A DNA stretch of 64,000 nt from Morinoia aosen (GCA_030386875.1 CM059567.1:83259130-83323129), one strand, 5' to 3'; positions 34,905 through 48,700 are shown, numbered from the stretch's first letter. Notes: a model not told the origin generated them from the letters alone. Numbers and translations are program-made.

Positions 34905-36497
34905 CCACGCACCGCATCACGCACCGCACCACGCACTGCACCACGCACTGCACCACGCACTGCACCACGCACTGCACCACGCACTGCACCACGCACTGCA
35001 CCACGCACTGCACCACGCACTGCACCACGCACTGCACCACGCACTGCACCACGCACTGCACCACGCACTGCACCACGCACTGCACCACGCACTGCACCAC
35101 GCACTGCACCACGCACTGCACCACGCACTGCACCACGCACTGCACCACGCACTGCACCACGCACTGCACCACGCACTGCACCACGCACTGCACCACGCAC
35201 TGCACCACGCACTGCACCACGCACTGCACCACGCACTGCACCACGCACTGCACCACGCACTGCACCACGCACTGCACCACGCACTGCACCACGCACTGCA
35301 CCACGCACTGCACCGCGCACTGCACCGCGCACTGCACCGCGCACTGCACCGCGCACTGCAACGCGCACTGCAACGCGCACTGCAACGCGCACTGCAACGC
35401 GCACTGCAACGCGCACTGCAACGCGCACTGCAACGCGCACTGCAACGCGCACTGCAACGCGCACTGCAACGCGCACTGCAACGCGCACTGCAACGCGCAC
35501 TGCAACGCGCACTGCAACGCGCACTGCAACGCGCACTGCAACGCGCACTGCAACGCGCACTGCAACGCGCACTGCAACGCGCACTGCAACGCGCACTGCA
35601 ACGCGCACCGCAACGCGCACCGCAACGCGCACCGCACCGCGCACCGCACCGCACCGCGCACCGCACCGCGCACCGCACCGCGCACCGCACCGCGCACCGC
35701 ACCGCGCACCGCACCGCGCACCGCACCGCGCACCGCACCGCACCGCGCACCGCACCGCGCACCGCACCGCGCACCGCACCGCGCACCGCACCGCGCACCG
35801 CACCGCGCACCGCACCGCGCACCGCACCGCGCACCGCACCGCGCACCGCACCGCGCACCGCACCGCGCACCGCACCGCGCACCGCGCACCGCACCGCGCA
35901 CCGCACCGCGCACCGCACCGCGCACCGCAACACGCACCGCACCACGCACCGCACCACGCACCGCACCACGCACCGCACCACGCACCGCACCACGCACCGC
36001 ACCACGCACCGCACCACGCACCGCACCACGCACCGCACCACGCACCGCACCACGCACCGCACCACGCACTGCACCACGCACTGCACCACGCACTGCACCA
36101 CGCACTGCACCACGCACTGCACCACGCACTGCACCACGCACTGCACCACGCACTGCACCACGCACTGCACCACGCACTGCACCACGCACTGCAACACGCA
36201 CCGCAAGACGCACCGCAAGACGCACCGCAAGACGCACCGCAAGACGCACCGCAAGACGCACCGCAAGACGCACCGCAAGACGCACCGCAAGACGCACCGC
36301 AAGACGCACCGCAAGACGCACCGCAAGACGCACCGCAACACGCACCGCAACACGCACCGCAACACGCACCGCAACACGCACCGCAACACGCACCGCAACA
36401 CGCACCGCAACACGCACCGCAACACGCACCGCAACACGCACCGCAACACGCACCGCAACACGCACCGCAACACGCACCGCAACACGCACCGCAACAC
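34905..36497 (+). repeat. 12-bp minisatellite, about 130 copies in variant blocks
   Basis: Blocks in order: CACCACGCACTG (to about 35312), CACCGCGCACTG (4 units), CAACGCGCACTG (to about 35600), CAACGCGCACCG (about 3), CACCGCGCACCG with small phase shifts (to about 35930), CACCACGCACCG (about 11), CACCACGCACTG again (about 11), CAAGACGCACCG (about 11), CAACACGCACCG (about 14). Because 12 is a multiple of 3, very long frames are open in several phases on both strands (346-553 codons, four-residue repeats such as APRT, HHAL, RCAV). No non-repeat domain is attached, so they are not called as genes. Confidence 0.96.
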
Positions 36498-37434
36498 GAA
36501 GGGTAAATTAATTACTTGAAATCTCGAGCGTCGGCCTCCGATTTCATCTCACCAACGTGAGAGCTGTGGTCTGTGACATTTGTTGGCCAGATCATTGACG
36601 TTTCATTTCTTTTAATTTTCATTCATTTTACTCCACCTATTATTGTAGTTCAAAGTTCATTTTATCCTTGTATTCATAAAAATTATCAAAATGTTTGGTG
36701 GGTTTCGTCCTGCAGACCCCAACTTTTGAAAAATAAAACACGTTCTGAGTGGAAAAAAGATGCTTCTCAGTTCTCTTACATCCGAGGCGTGCTGTCTACG
36801 CACACACTATACAGTAAACACCAACACGAGGAGGCAGCCGCAGCGGCGCAAAGCTTGAGACGCCTTATTATCACAAAGTGGTTGTTAGACTCCTGAACTA
36901 GCCTGGCACCGTTCGCCACACACACTCAATCTTGCCGACCAATCCAGCTAGGGAAAGAAATTTGTAGAAGTAGTAAGAAAGATTAGTAAACCTCTGTATT
37001 ATGCTTCTCGTCTGCCAGGGGGATGAGCTGAACGGGAATATCCTTCAGTGCATTTTGTAGACTTGACGGTCCTCGGAGGTATGCGAGATGCCTGATTTAC
37101 GCTCAAGGAGAGCAGGAGGGGGATGTGATAGTTTGAGATGCCTTGTGTGATGGTGATAGTTTCTGTCCTTATGAGTGTGCCTTGGGGAAGAAGTACTCGA
37201 TCCCATGTGAGCCAAGCTACCCGACTTGAAATCAGCAACGTCTGTTACAGGAGTCTGTGGTGGGCCTAGATATCTATTGGGTAAGATGGGTTTTATCTTT
37301 CATTCTGTACTTCCGTCTTTTTCGTGTAAGAGGCCGTGCAACCGACCTCCTGCTCGAGTGTCGTCGTCTTTTATTTTTATTCTTACCCATCTTTTCGTTT
37401 TATATAGCAGAATATACTGATGCACTAGTAAATA
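36498..37434. other. Intergenic sequence
   Basis: Frames up to 107 codons, none recognised. Confidence 0.35.
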
Positions 37435-37558
37435 TTTCCCAGTAACCCAGTCTAACTTTTTCGCCGCCTGCACTCATGTTTTTCACCGCCCAACTAATTA
37501 AATCGCTTAGGCGGCGAAAAACATGCATACTCCGGCGAAAAAGTTTAGACTGGGAAAC
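37435..37558. mobile_element. Miniature inverted-repeat element (124 bp)
   Basis: The arms pair almost end to end: left TCTAACTTTTTCGCCG and ATGTTTTTCACCGCC, right their complements ending TAGACTGGGAAA. The left tip has an extra TAACCCAG duplication. No clear target duplication, so family is open. Confidence 0.65.
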
Positions 37559-37984
37559 TATCTTTTTCATCAGAACAATGCTCCCATGTGCATTTATACA
37601 CTTATTGCATTCATGCAACTAGTGTACCCACGACTTCGTCAAACAGTAATTTCTTGTTCAGTCTGCTACACACCACTTTGTATAGCAAGTGGATGTCGCC
37701 CTAATTTGGCCGCGCATCATCAGAGCAGGGTGCCGTCCCCCTGTCCTAGCGAGAGAGATTGTGTGTGGGCCGAGGCCCCGATCTGGGCTGTGCGACACAA
37801 AGTACAGCAAGTCAAATACGAGTACAGTCCAGTGCGTAGTATAGTCTCGGGCGCACTCGTTTTTGCAGTACACAGTAGACGTATTCGGATATCTTACACT
37901 GAACTTTTCTCTCTCAATACCAAACACAACCCCATTTGTCCGTTCCACATTTTTACTGAATTAAAATCTCAGTTCTCAGTGTAT
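37559..37984. other. Anonymous sequence
   Basis: A 165-codon frame (37523-38020 plus) begins inside the inverted-repeat element and ends inside R copy 8. It spans two repeats and an opposite-strand frame, so I regard it as chance. Confidence 0.35.
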
Positions 37985-38345
37985 ATACCGCTTAGGGGAA
38001 TAAAAATATTGTATTTATGAGAATTAGCGCTCCCATGGGGAATATGTGAGGTTTCGAGCTAAAGGATATGCAGGCCTTCCTTTTGTTGAAATAGTAAGGG
38101 TTTTTGTTTTGTTACGGACCATCTTTTTTTATTCGCTGCTGTCCTGTTTTTCAGCACCTATTACCTTGTTTTTCCTTCAACTTTGATCTTGTTTCATAAA
38201 TTTCTTTCTCAAATTACTATTTTTGTGTACCTTGTGTATAAATTCCGCGTTCCCTTAACTCTAAAATAAATGGTACCTTCTTCCTTCCTCTATTTGGAAC
38301 ACCTTTCTTACAGTTAGGGAGACTTAAACTAACATTTAATCTAAT
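37985..38345 (+). repeat. Dispersed repeat R, copy 8 (full length)
   Basis: Includes the leader GGAATAAAAATATTGTATTT, GAATTAGCGCTCCCATGGGG, CTGTTTTTCAGCACC and tail CATTTAATCTAATCTG. Confidence 0.88.
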
Positions 38346-39221
38346 CTGTTCTCGTTATGTTACCGAACTGCATTTGTGCTTCTGACTTAGTACGTTTATT
38401 TTCCGTTGCACCTCCCTTTTTTTCGCGCGATAACACCGAATCGTTTTTACCACACTTATTCAACCCTTCATCCCCAACATGTTTGATCATCTCGGATGTA
38501 TTTGGAGGCTTCAATTCTTCGCGAAGTATAAAGCTGTTCAAACTGGTGCACTGCGAAGTGTTCTTTCCGCTCACGCCAAATGACCCCTGCTCTGCGAGTC
38601 TTTTTTCACCGCCCCCTAAGCATGTAAGCTTGGCTCTCTTTCCCATACGTGTGCTCCAAGCCCTGTGCAGTTCTCTTTCTCTTTACGATCATTTAATTCG
38701 TAGTATACCTATGTGTACCGTTATTGAAAAGTGTGAGTGAGATGAAACTCTTATCTACACGGCACAATTTTATGATTTTACTTGCAAGCTCTGTGACCTT
38801 CATGCCTTCAGTACTTAGATTAGTATCGTGAAATCGCGTGCAGCATCACAAGCTGAGATACGAAGTATAGCTGTCAGTGCCACTGAGAACTGATCTTGTA
38901 AAATATACGAGCTCATTTACTCTGTCGCAACGTATGGCGACACTGTGGTAGAGCGATTGTAAGTTGCAATCGCACTGTGTGCGTGCGACCTACGATAATT
39001 TCTCAAAAATGATAGCATTTACCTTCAATTTTCGGATTTGAATGCGTTCTATAGGAGGAACTCAACGAAGTAAGTAGATGCAAGTACAGAAGAACTTGGT
39101 GACAAGTGTGTAGAGGAGTTACCATTGGAATTAATTAAGTGTAGGAATGATATGCTTCTGTATAATGCTTTCCTTTGCTTTCTTCCCTATGAAAAAGTGC
39201 ATGCATTTGTTTATGAAGCAA
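38346..39221. other. Intergenic sequence
   Basis: A 127-codon plus frame (38357-38740) faces a 101-codon minus frame; neither is recognised. Confidence 0.35.
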
Positions 39222-39996
39222 CTCTGCAAAAATGTCCCCGACTTTTTAATTGATTATATCTCTGCTTTAAATTAACATATTTGAATTATCGTTTTTTACA
39301 ACGTAGTAAATTTTCTTTTCTTTTCGAATGATTTGAGTTTTTAAAAATCAGTTGAATAACCACTTTACAGTGATCGATTTACTGAAAGATGTGGAAAAAC
39401 TAATTGTTCAAAGGAAAAGTTTTATAAATAACACTGGTATTCTTTTACATTTCTCAATACCTACTGTTGAAAATAATTTCATAATGATGTATCCTACATA
39501 CCACCAAGTGTGTATCACCTCCATCATTAATAATTCTTCGACAACGAATTGAAGAAGTGTTTCAAGAATGAAAGAAAACGGTGAAATATTCCGCAAAACT
39601 CTTCGTTCAATGGTGGCTAGAAGTAATACTTGCTTTGGGAGAAATGGAGTGTATGTCGAAGGATACTAAATTACTTTATTTATTTAAACGTTATTTAAGA
39701 TGATATTTCGTTATTCTTTTAAATTTTTGTTTGTTCGGATTTTCGGAAAGTATAAAATAGGGAAGAATATCAATATTGTTTTAAAAACTTTTGAGCAATT
39801 AATTTTTCTACCTCTTTCAGTAAATCGATCATTGTAAAATGGTTATTCAACTGATTTTCAAAAACTCAAGTTGTTTGGAAAGGATACAAAATTTACTACA
39901 TTGTGAAAAAAAGACAATTCAAATATGTTATTTTAAAGCGGAGAAATGATCAATTAACATTTAGGGGGCATTTTGTGGGACACCCGGTATATATTT
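39222..39996. mobile_element. DNA transposon relic with long inverted arms (mariner-like ends)
   Basis: About 200-bp arms: 39222-39420 and 39790-39985 are reverse complements with scattered differences (TCAGTTGAATAACCA in the left arm, its complement TGGTTATTCAACTGA in the right). The right tip, read inward on the minus strand, is ATACCGGGTGTCCCACAAA, a form seen at the ends of many arthropod mariner-type elements; the left tip is eroded. Near 39595-39665 a short plus-strand block (FRKTLRSMVARSNTCFGRNG) resembles the C-terminal end of mariner-like transposases. Inactive. Confidence 0.5.
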
Positions 39997-42371
39997 AAAT
40001 TCATGTACTTTTTCCAAAATTGATTCACACGTGCTGTACTTGCTTGATATTGAAAAAAAAACAATATAATCTGAATTCGAGTGGTTATTCAGTATTAGGC
40101 AAGAGCGAGGTGGAACTGTTCAAAATAGAGCATAGTGAGAGTTGTGACTTTTCCAATACCTTCACCCAATCGTTCATAATTTTGATGAATTTACCTAATA
40201 GGCTTTTTGAAAATATTGCGTGATTTTCTTCACTGATTTTTTAATCCGCGCGAAAACAATCGCTCTTAGAGTTATGGTATAAATATTGAATTCAAAACAA
40301 GTCTAAATTAATTAATATTTACCGTCTACCGTAGAAGACATGTAAAGGTTCGCTACAATTAAGTTGGAATCAGCTCATAGTTGATTTTGTTGTTGTTGTG
40401 AGCAAACGTACGACTCGTGGGCGTTAACTTCTGATGTCTTCATGAGCAGTCAGATTATGATGCACAGTCGGTCTGGGATAGCTTTACTAAAAATTAACTC
40501 AACTATTCAAGCATGTGCTTCCTGCCTAGCATAGAGGGGACAGAAACGAATAATTTCTTCGTGACTGCAACAATTGTAGACTTTTTAGCTCGCTTTGGCT
40601 GATCCTCTGCAAAATTTAAATTAAAAATAAGCAAAGGGCTTAAAATATTTTATTACAGTGTTATTTGAGCGATTCTGATTTCTTACTGCATCAGTCATAG
40701 AGTTTTTAAACAAAATCTACACACATTAAACTAAACTGTACGTACACTAGCGGAATGGAGAGTTCGTGGCGCCATATTTTCCATTTTTTTAACCACCGTG
40801 TTTAATTATTGGACGCGTGATAGTGGACAAACTCAACAGTACTGGTACAGCAGTGATCCTTCGACAGAGTGGAGAGTGAAATATAACTTGGCTAAATTGT
40901 TTCTAATTTATCACTTACACAAGAGATCGAAATTTTTGACACCAACTGAATAATAATTTCTAAATGATCATGTCTCCCTTCAATACCGCTGTTATTTTAC
41001 ATGACGGTTTCCATTTACGATCATAGAAGAAAAAATCAAGTGACGTTTTGTAATTTCAGAGAAATTCAGCTCTATTTTTAACGCAGCATTGTTTGTTACT
41101 ACAGTTGATTTCGTACAACTTATGAATCAGCGTTCCTTCATCAGTGAGTCTGCTGCGTCTGCGCCTGACCTCGCATTGAGAGCTGTGTGCTGCGCAGTAA
41201 AGAGCGCGTGCCACAGAGTCTAGCGAGACCTGCACCATAGGCTTGGTGAAGAAGGGTCGAACGGTGAGGATACGAGCGGTGAACAGCAGCCTTGCTTCCC
41301 AATAATCAACTGAGTACATTACATTAAGTATTTCTTGGTATAATCCTCAAAATAATTGTGAACCGATACAATAGATAAAGGCATATTTCCTGTCCATCGA
41401 ATGAAAGTTCTCAAATGGCGCATATCTTCCGTGTATGACTGCAGTAAGTTGCGTGCTTGATTTATCCTCTTGTCAACGTACCTGATCTCGTGCGAGATGG
41501 CGTTAAGGTCTTTCCATCCCAGTCAACGGAGCAGCAGTTGCGGATCATTAAAAAGAGGGTTTGCTTCAAAATTTTCTCTTTGCCTTTTTTTTTTTACTAA
41601 AAAGAGACCGTGCCTCGTGTCTGTACGCGACTTGCAACTCAAGCGTCGCCGCTGCGCCAGGCCTCGAGCTCATGACGCGGCGGTGAGCGCTGGGAGGAGT
41701 CGCTCACTCCGGGGGTGGAGCTGGCTGAGCCTCTTCTGCATGTCCATTGTGAATACGAAAATATTATATTGGAGGTATTTCTAATATGATCATTACTGAA
41801 CGTTTAGTTTTGAAGATATTAAATGTTAACGTAAGAATTGTTGAAGATTTAGCCTGTTTTTTATTACCTACCAGCCTTTAATCGCGCTGAAAATTGGCAC
41901 TTTAACGAATGATGTTACGAGTGAATAAAAAATCCGTATTATTTTTCTTATGGTTCAGAATATAATATCAGCAAAAAATCAATGAAAATGTATCGATGCT
42001 TCGAGTGAACGTCAAATCCCCATGCATAAATCATTCAATCTTAGGTAAATGCACTGATTACACCAATTGACCTTTATTGATTACGCCAATAATCACTGAT
42101 TACACGAATAAGTCGTATACATACCCAGTTTTATTGATCAATGATCTTCGATGTGAGCAGTACAATGGATTTATGCTTTGCCGAAATCTCATCTTAAAAA
42201 CTATCGTTCTAAAGCTGTGTGCTTCAACAAATTTGTGCCAGTGTTTTGCTGCGACAACCTCCGTCAGAGGCTTGTCCTGTACACCCCAGCGCAAATCAGC
42301 AGCTCAGAGCCGTGCGTGCTGCACGCGACGGTGCTGCCTCCCCGTGCTATCATCTTGCGTCGCCGTAGCTG
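39997..42371. other. Intergenic sequence, no recognised gene
   Basis: Frames up to 104 codons (41470-41784), none recognised. Confidence 0.35.
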
Positions 42372-42755
42372 TCCCCTCAGGGGGGACACAACTACATATT
42401 GTCTCAATGGGTATTAGCACTCCCAGGCTGAAAATGTAAGGTCTTGAGCTCAATGTTTTTCGTTACAATAGTATACGGTTTTTGTTTTGTTGCGGACCAT
42501 TTCTTTTCACTTCATTCCTGTCATTATTTTCAGCGCCAGCTACATTCTTTTTCAATTTTAATCTTATTTCATAAACTTATTTCTCAACTTACTGTTCCTT
42601 TGCAGGTGGGATCTTGTGTTCGAACGCACCTTATGCAAAGATTTCCCGTTTCATTTGTCTCTATACCAAATGGTGCTTTGCCCCTTACTCTCTTTGGAAC
42701 ACCTTTGTTGTGGTTCAGGAAGGCTCGAACTAAATTATCTAATGTAATATAATCT
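42372..42755 (+). repeat. Dispersed repeat R, copy 9 (full length, long variant)
   Basis: Leader CCCCTCAGGGGGGACACAAC, GGTATTAGCACTCCCAGG, TTATTTTCAGCGCC, inserted GGGATCTTGTGTTCGAACGC, and tail TTATCTAATGTAATATAATC. Confidence 0.85.
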
Positions 42756-45649
42756 AACTTGATCACCGCTGCTTATCGAGTTTCGAGTTTTGCTGTCATT
42801 TACATGAGCGCACGTTGAGGCTCTCCTAGTTCGGTGTTGTTGTGCAGTTGCACACTTCGGTTCATTCCGAACTGTGTTGACAAGGGGGTCACTGACTTGC
42901 GCATCAGTGTTGCCTCGTGTAAGAACATGACAATAACAATAATCAAATCTGCAACACAGCGCGAGTTTATGGTTATTAGTAGAAATTTGCCTGTCTGTTT
43001 CGTGTGGTCGACTATTGTTTTTTTTTTGACTACATAATGGAACGCTCTTCGTACTTCCCTGAGAGCCGGATGTGAGCTCAGCTACTCGCCTCATCGCTCA
43101 CACACGCGGGAGCGGCGGCCTGGCCGCAGCACCTGCCGCAGGATGTTCTGGGAGGTTACGTCAGACATTGACTTCGAATTCGCTCAAGCACTTCAGTGCT
43201 CCGTAAACTGCGACTCGAAATTTACTGAAAATTTAACGTTTAAAACGATTCCGCCCCATAGCCGACTTTAGGCTAACTGAACTGAACAGCAGTTTTAAGT
43301 TTCTCAATAAACTATAAAGACTTGTAGCTGCAGCCCTCCAATTTTTTAAATGAATGTCTTTTCATACTTGTTGTCAAATCGAAGTTCATTGACAATTCTC
43401 AAGTTTGCTTGATATGTCTCGAAATTTCTATATCAAGTTACGTACAAGCAAAATTTTGAACTTCATCGATAAGTATTTCGTTAAAAAATATGAGCAGTTT
43501 ATTAACAATCTTGTACAAATTACTCATATTACTTCACATAGCGCTACAGAATCTGAAGTTAAACTTTCAGCGTCTCGGAACATTCAACTGGATACGAATT
43601 GGAAAGTTCTTTCAGCTATTCCATTTGCTTGCCAATTAAGCTCAACATCTTCTAGAAATGTGCAGGGATAAAACAGTCAGGTTGTAGAACGCTCGAAGTT
43701 GTGATAAATTCAGTAATTTTGGGTGTTAATGCTTTCACGTTTTAAAAGAAATGTAGCTAGGTTTGATCTCTGCTCAAGGGTGAAAAGCCAGAAGGAAAAC
43801 GGAATGGAAATAGTCGCTAAGAAATGAAAACATGCTTTAATTCATTGAGAAAAAGATTAGCGTCCAGAAAATACAGCATTTGGGAATGTAGTACTCGTTC
43901 GAATCATTCATTTTCTTGATGGTTGAACGTGTTAGAAGGAAGAATAATTTCTTGCTGGTGGCGGGGAAGCGGCTGCAGGGGTGACTGTGTATAGGAGTTT
44001 CAATACGTAATATATTCGATGACGTTTGTCCACCTGAACTGCTGTACTTTTGACAGCAGCGAAAAGGGATTGAGTGAAGGGTAACTCACCTCATTGATGA
44101 TTTTTAGAAGCATATTCACTGCGAAAACTATATTGATGATCACGAACGCGACTAAACTACAATTTCTTTTATTTAAAGAGGCCAGGCTTCCGTTCAATTT
44201 ACCCTGCAGACCACCAAATGGAAGAGTACGTGATGCTGGAGGCCAAGAGTACTCTTCGATGGCGCGAACAAGCTTCAGACCAGCCGGTTGCTATACCGAG
44301 GTCTTAGGCTCGGTAGTTCAGTAAAATGTTACAACTTGTGCGATGGCATGGAACTTATAAAAGCCTCTGGTGAATGAGGTCCAAGCAGAACTTGATTGTC
44401 TGGGCCTGTCAGACCATATCAATAGCATGAGTCACCTGTGAAAGCCATAAAAGTCCATTTTTCGTGAGCTTATTCCGGTAGGTGCGTGCAGAGTCTCATA
44501 TGTTAAAATTCAAAACAATACATTTTGCTAAACTACGATGAAAAGGCAGTGACGTCAACTACTAAACTCTCATTTCTGGCAGCTGTGTTAATGAAGATGC
44601 GATGCATGGGAACACAGCAGCGGTTAATTGTACTTTGACACAATATCCTGAGTGTCGAGCCCCTAAAGACTGCAAATTTATATTGTACAACATTTACAAG
44701 ACTTAATATTTGATCATATTATGGAATATATTTCTGTTTGTGTTTGCTACCGTGGTTATCACACGCGTATTTCGCATTAAAAATAAGATGAACGTTCATA
44801 TAGCCTATTATTTTTCCCTCATTATAATTAGAACTGGTGGCATCTATGAAATTCCCAATTGAATCGCTAATTTAAAATTTTCGAGGCATATTACCGTGAA
44901 ATCATTACAGAAAGTTAGATTACTTTCTCAAATTGAACAATACTCATTTTTTGTGACTAACTTTTTCTTTTGATTATTTTTTTCTATTAAATTTTCGAAA
45001 CCGTTCGTTCCCATCCGTTCCAACCGTTCTAAATTATTATGAATCATACCAGGGCACTTCTGTCTTACGTTATCTGATCTGCAGCTTTTTCCTGCCGCCC
45101 AGTCATATTATAACAAGTTCCGTTGGAGAAGGATTGTGTCGTTTATTTTCGCAATATTCTCTGTTTTCGAGGCAATCGTACGCGCGCTTTGCAGGCGAGC
45201 ACGTCGTCCAGTTCTTGCGTAACCGACCGCGCTGCTTTCTGTTTCCGGGTGTGCGTTGTGTTGTAATGCAGCTGCGGAGCTGTGCCGTCTGATGGCAACA
45301 TCCATAGCGAGCTCTACAATATTCTCTGTGTGCACTTTTCAGTGAGTTATCTTTGGATTAGATTTGGATCATCTGGGTTGAGTAATAGTTACCAAACAAA
45401 GTACCTAACCTCCATCTTGTCGAATAAAAGTAACCCTGTGTAGCAAATTTATGTACTGGCTGAATGTCGGATGCTGTTTTTATTGGATGCCCTTTTTAAA
45501 CTGACTGAGTGTTAGATGCATTTGATTTGACTTGGCTCAGGAACAAGAATATAAGAGTAAGGTTGTAAAATGGGCACTCATTAGAGCAGACAGAAATAGC
45601 TTGTTTTGTGAAGAACTAATTTTTTCTTCTGTAGGGTCCGATGACGTAG
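42756..45649. other. Intergenic sequence, no recognised gene
   Basis: Frames up to 119 codons (42735-43094 minus, overlapping R copy 9); none recognised. Confidence 0.35.
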
Positions 45650-45765
45650 AAAACCTAGAAAAGGAAAAGATCTGAGGTCGTGAATTAAAAGTTAGGCATG
45701 GCATCTTTTCATTTGATATAGACTAGGTTTTTTGGTTGTGTTGCGGACCACATATGATTATTTGC
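45650..45765 (+). repeat. Dispersed repeat R, copy 10 (diverged 5' fragment)
   Basis: TGAGGTCGTGAATTAAAAG, TTAGGCATGGC and GTTGCGGACCAC follow the R order, with many differences. Confidence 0.55.
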
Positions 45766-48700
45766 AGTTACTAACACATTCAACACGAACCTAGACAAAT
45801 TCAAAAGTTGATTTGATGGATGTTTTACTTCAATATAAATCCTTCTTTATCTGTGTGTAGATAATTACTAAGAATAGGTAAGTCAATTTCTTCAATAATT
45901 AATACGAAAGACAAATTGTGACTTTAAATTACATTTACTATTGCTGAGCGTTTTCTCAACATCATCAAAATTTAGACAATTTCAAAAAAGAAAGTTGTGA
46001 AATTTTTCATGGAACAAAATTTGATTAGCTTTTTACATAAATTATCCTTAAGTTTCAAAATCTCTGCACTGTGTACGAGTCAAAAAAGCAACTACTTCTC
46101 ATCTTCAACTGTTTTACAATACAGGTGCTAGGGCTTCTAGGAAATGCGTCTTTGTTAACATTACGGAACTGTTTAATTTGAATCATGCTCTATGAACACT
46201 GTATTTAGCTTCAAAATTTATTAACTCTCGTTAGCTGCCATTTTAATACTTCCCTTATTTTTGCATGAATGTGAAGTTTATTAAAAGTTTTTATTGATGT
46301 TCAATTATATGTGACCTATGGGTTACCCTGTTTCTCTGTGAGCTAAAGCCATTACGAACAACAATCTTAATCCTCTATATAGCATGAATTAATGTGCTTC
46401 AGCTCTTTCAAAGGCATAGTTAGTACGGCTGGATTGCTGCACCCCTTCAGCCTCGCACAAAAGGAATATGAAATTTCGACAGAAACAATCAATGAGTAGG
46501 CCAGAAATGGCTACGGGGAATTTTCGAGTAATAATATTGCTGTTATTCAGAGCACTGGAAAATTGTTGCATCAACTAGAGGATGTCCTCTAGAATTTTTA
46601 CTTGTACAATGAAGTTATTCAAAAAGGAAATATTATTTTTAATAGAATATATTTCAATTAAAATTGAAGAGACCTGCTAAATAGGAAACCGGAAGGTAAA
46701 TTTTTCATACAAAATGTGTGGCAAGGACAGGAAAATGCTATCATGAGTAGCATGAGGGTCACATCCAAACTATGGTCAAATTCGCTCTCAGTTCTCAAAT
46801 GTATAGGTACGACCATTGCTCAAGTTTAACAAACAGACATGATGAACTGAGTCAGCTTCAAATAAAGTGGATTGTGTGCTGAATTATATTTTTTCGTGAA
46901 AAATTTCAACTGTATTTAGATGGTTTAGATTTTGAATGAATTAGAATGTTTACTTGTGTTGATAAATAAATTGAATCTGTTATTTTTTAACGTCCCTCTA
47001 TAGTTTGTATTGTTTTTTAGGTCCAATTGAAGGCAGAACCTGCAGAGGAGTAAAAAAATATTTTTTAATTGCAGGAAGTACCCGTGTGGTCATTCTAAAT
47101 TTCAGTTTTTGATTTCCATCAAGACTCGAGAGAAACGGTTAAGACTAACACATCATTACCCTACAGGAGCCACGTAAAGCAATAAAATGACCCGAGTCAA
47201 AAACTGGCCAAACATCATCGCCTGATATTATAGCAAAGCAACTAAGTTTCGTGTATCATGTAGCATTAACTCAACACATTGGTGGACAAGGGTATTAAGT
47301 GAATATCTAACCTTTTTTGGGCCTTGATAATGGTCATAATACTGTTCTAATGAGTTGATTGAAATTAACTTAACTATTTGCTGCTAATTCGAAAGTGTAC
47401 TCGGTGTAGCTCGAGCTAAAACTGAAAAACACTCAGGTTCTAACTTGACTATTATTAGTGATCTTCATCCTTTAGGTTTTATTCGCATACAACCATTCAA
47501 CTCATCGTCATTGAATGGCTTGCCAATTTCAAAATTTTTCTAATTGTTTTCAAAATATATATAAACTTTCTATTAGGAAACGTTGAAAAATTGTTATCAT
47601 TATTTCTACGAGAAGCTGGATTGAATGAACTTTTGTTCATACGACATTTGACGGATCACGTATGGTGTATAACTCTTATTCCTTCTCCACTTAAATGAGT
47701 GCGAAGGAAGCTTCTTTTCTCGTTAGAGGGTGAGTTAATATCAGCATGGTTTCATCTCTAATTCATTCCCCTATTTTGGCACAGACTGAACTTCGGAACA
47801 ATAGTCCTGTGGCCAGCCAACTGCCGGAGTGGGTTGAGTGGGCTGCTTCTCACCTTAGGAATGAGCTGTAGTAAGGAATTACTTCAAAATAATTTCTTAA
47901 TAAGGTAAACTCAATATTGTCAAGTCTTAGTAGTGTTGCAATGACTGAAACTGTGTCTTTAGCTCAGCCGTAATATGCATTACTGCAATGAAAATATTGA
48001 GCGACCAAAGTCCTGGCCTACCTGTAAAATTAGATTTGCAGATGAGTAGATATGTGCATCTAGTATAGCAGCTGCACATTGTAGATTTTTACTCATTTCA
48101 CATAATAATCTTGTTATAAAATGTCTTTAAAGCCAGTTTAAAAAAATTTCAATGCCAGTTTTGAAAAAGTTTGAAACCAGATTTTAACGTTGTTCAAATA
48201 ATAACTAAAATGGCTCCAGTATTTTAGCGTTTAATATGTAAAACTTGTTCGCCTCATGTTTACTCCTGAATTCTGATTATGTAAAATGATATAGTTTTCC
48301 AGGTATAGAAAATGGCCTTATGAACGAAACGTCCATAAGGAAATATGGACGAAATAAATATATTTTCGAAATATTTTCCCTTTTTAAGCAACTCATGGGA
48401 ATTTAGTTACTAAATAAGATACTCTTGAGTAGTTTATCTCGATTTTTCTATAATAAATTTGGAGGTACTTGACTATTTAAAACAAGTTACAATATTAGAG
48501 TTAGGTAAGTCTCGCTCGCTGCTCATGTTCCCAGAAAAGTTGCTCAAGTGCCACGAAATCTTCGAACTCGGTCTCTATTCTGTGTTCCCTCAGTTCATAA
48601 TTTTTGCTTGAGTGCTTCTCTTTTTTCGTCGAATTACTGGGAAATCTTTACTGGTCAGTGTTTGTGTACGTTCCGAACCTTCTCACTACAATGATGCGGT

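Noticed and set aside
34835-36519. Frames of 346-553 codons in four phases
   Set aside because: Products of the 12-bp array; four-residue repeats without any other sequence.
37523-38020. 165-codon plus-strand frame
   Set aside because: Starts in an inverted-repeat element, ends in an R copy and has no recognisable motif.
42042-42070. GGTAAAT...ATTGACC pair resembling the tips of the 8-bp-duplication family
   Set aside because: Only about 30 bp apart, no matching flanking duplication; probably chance.
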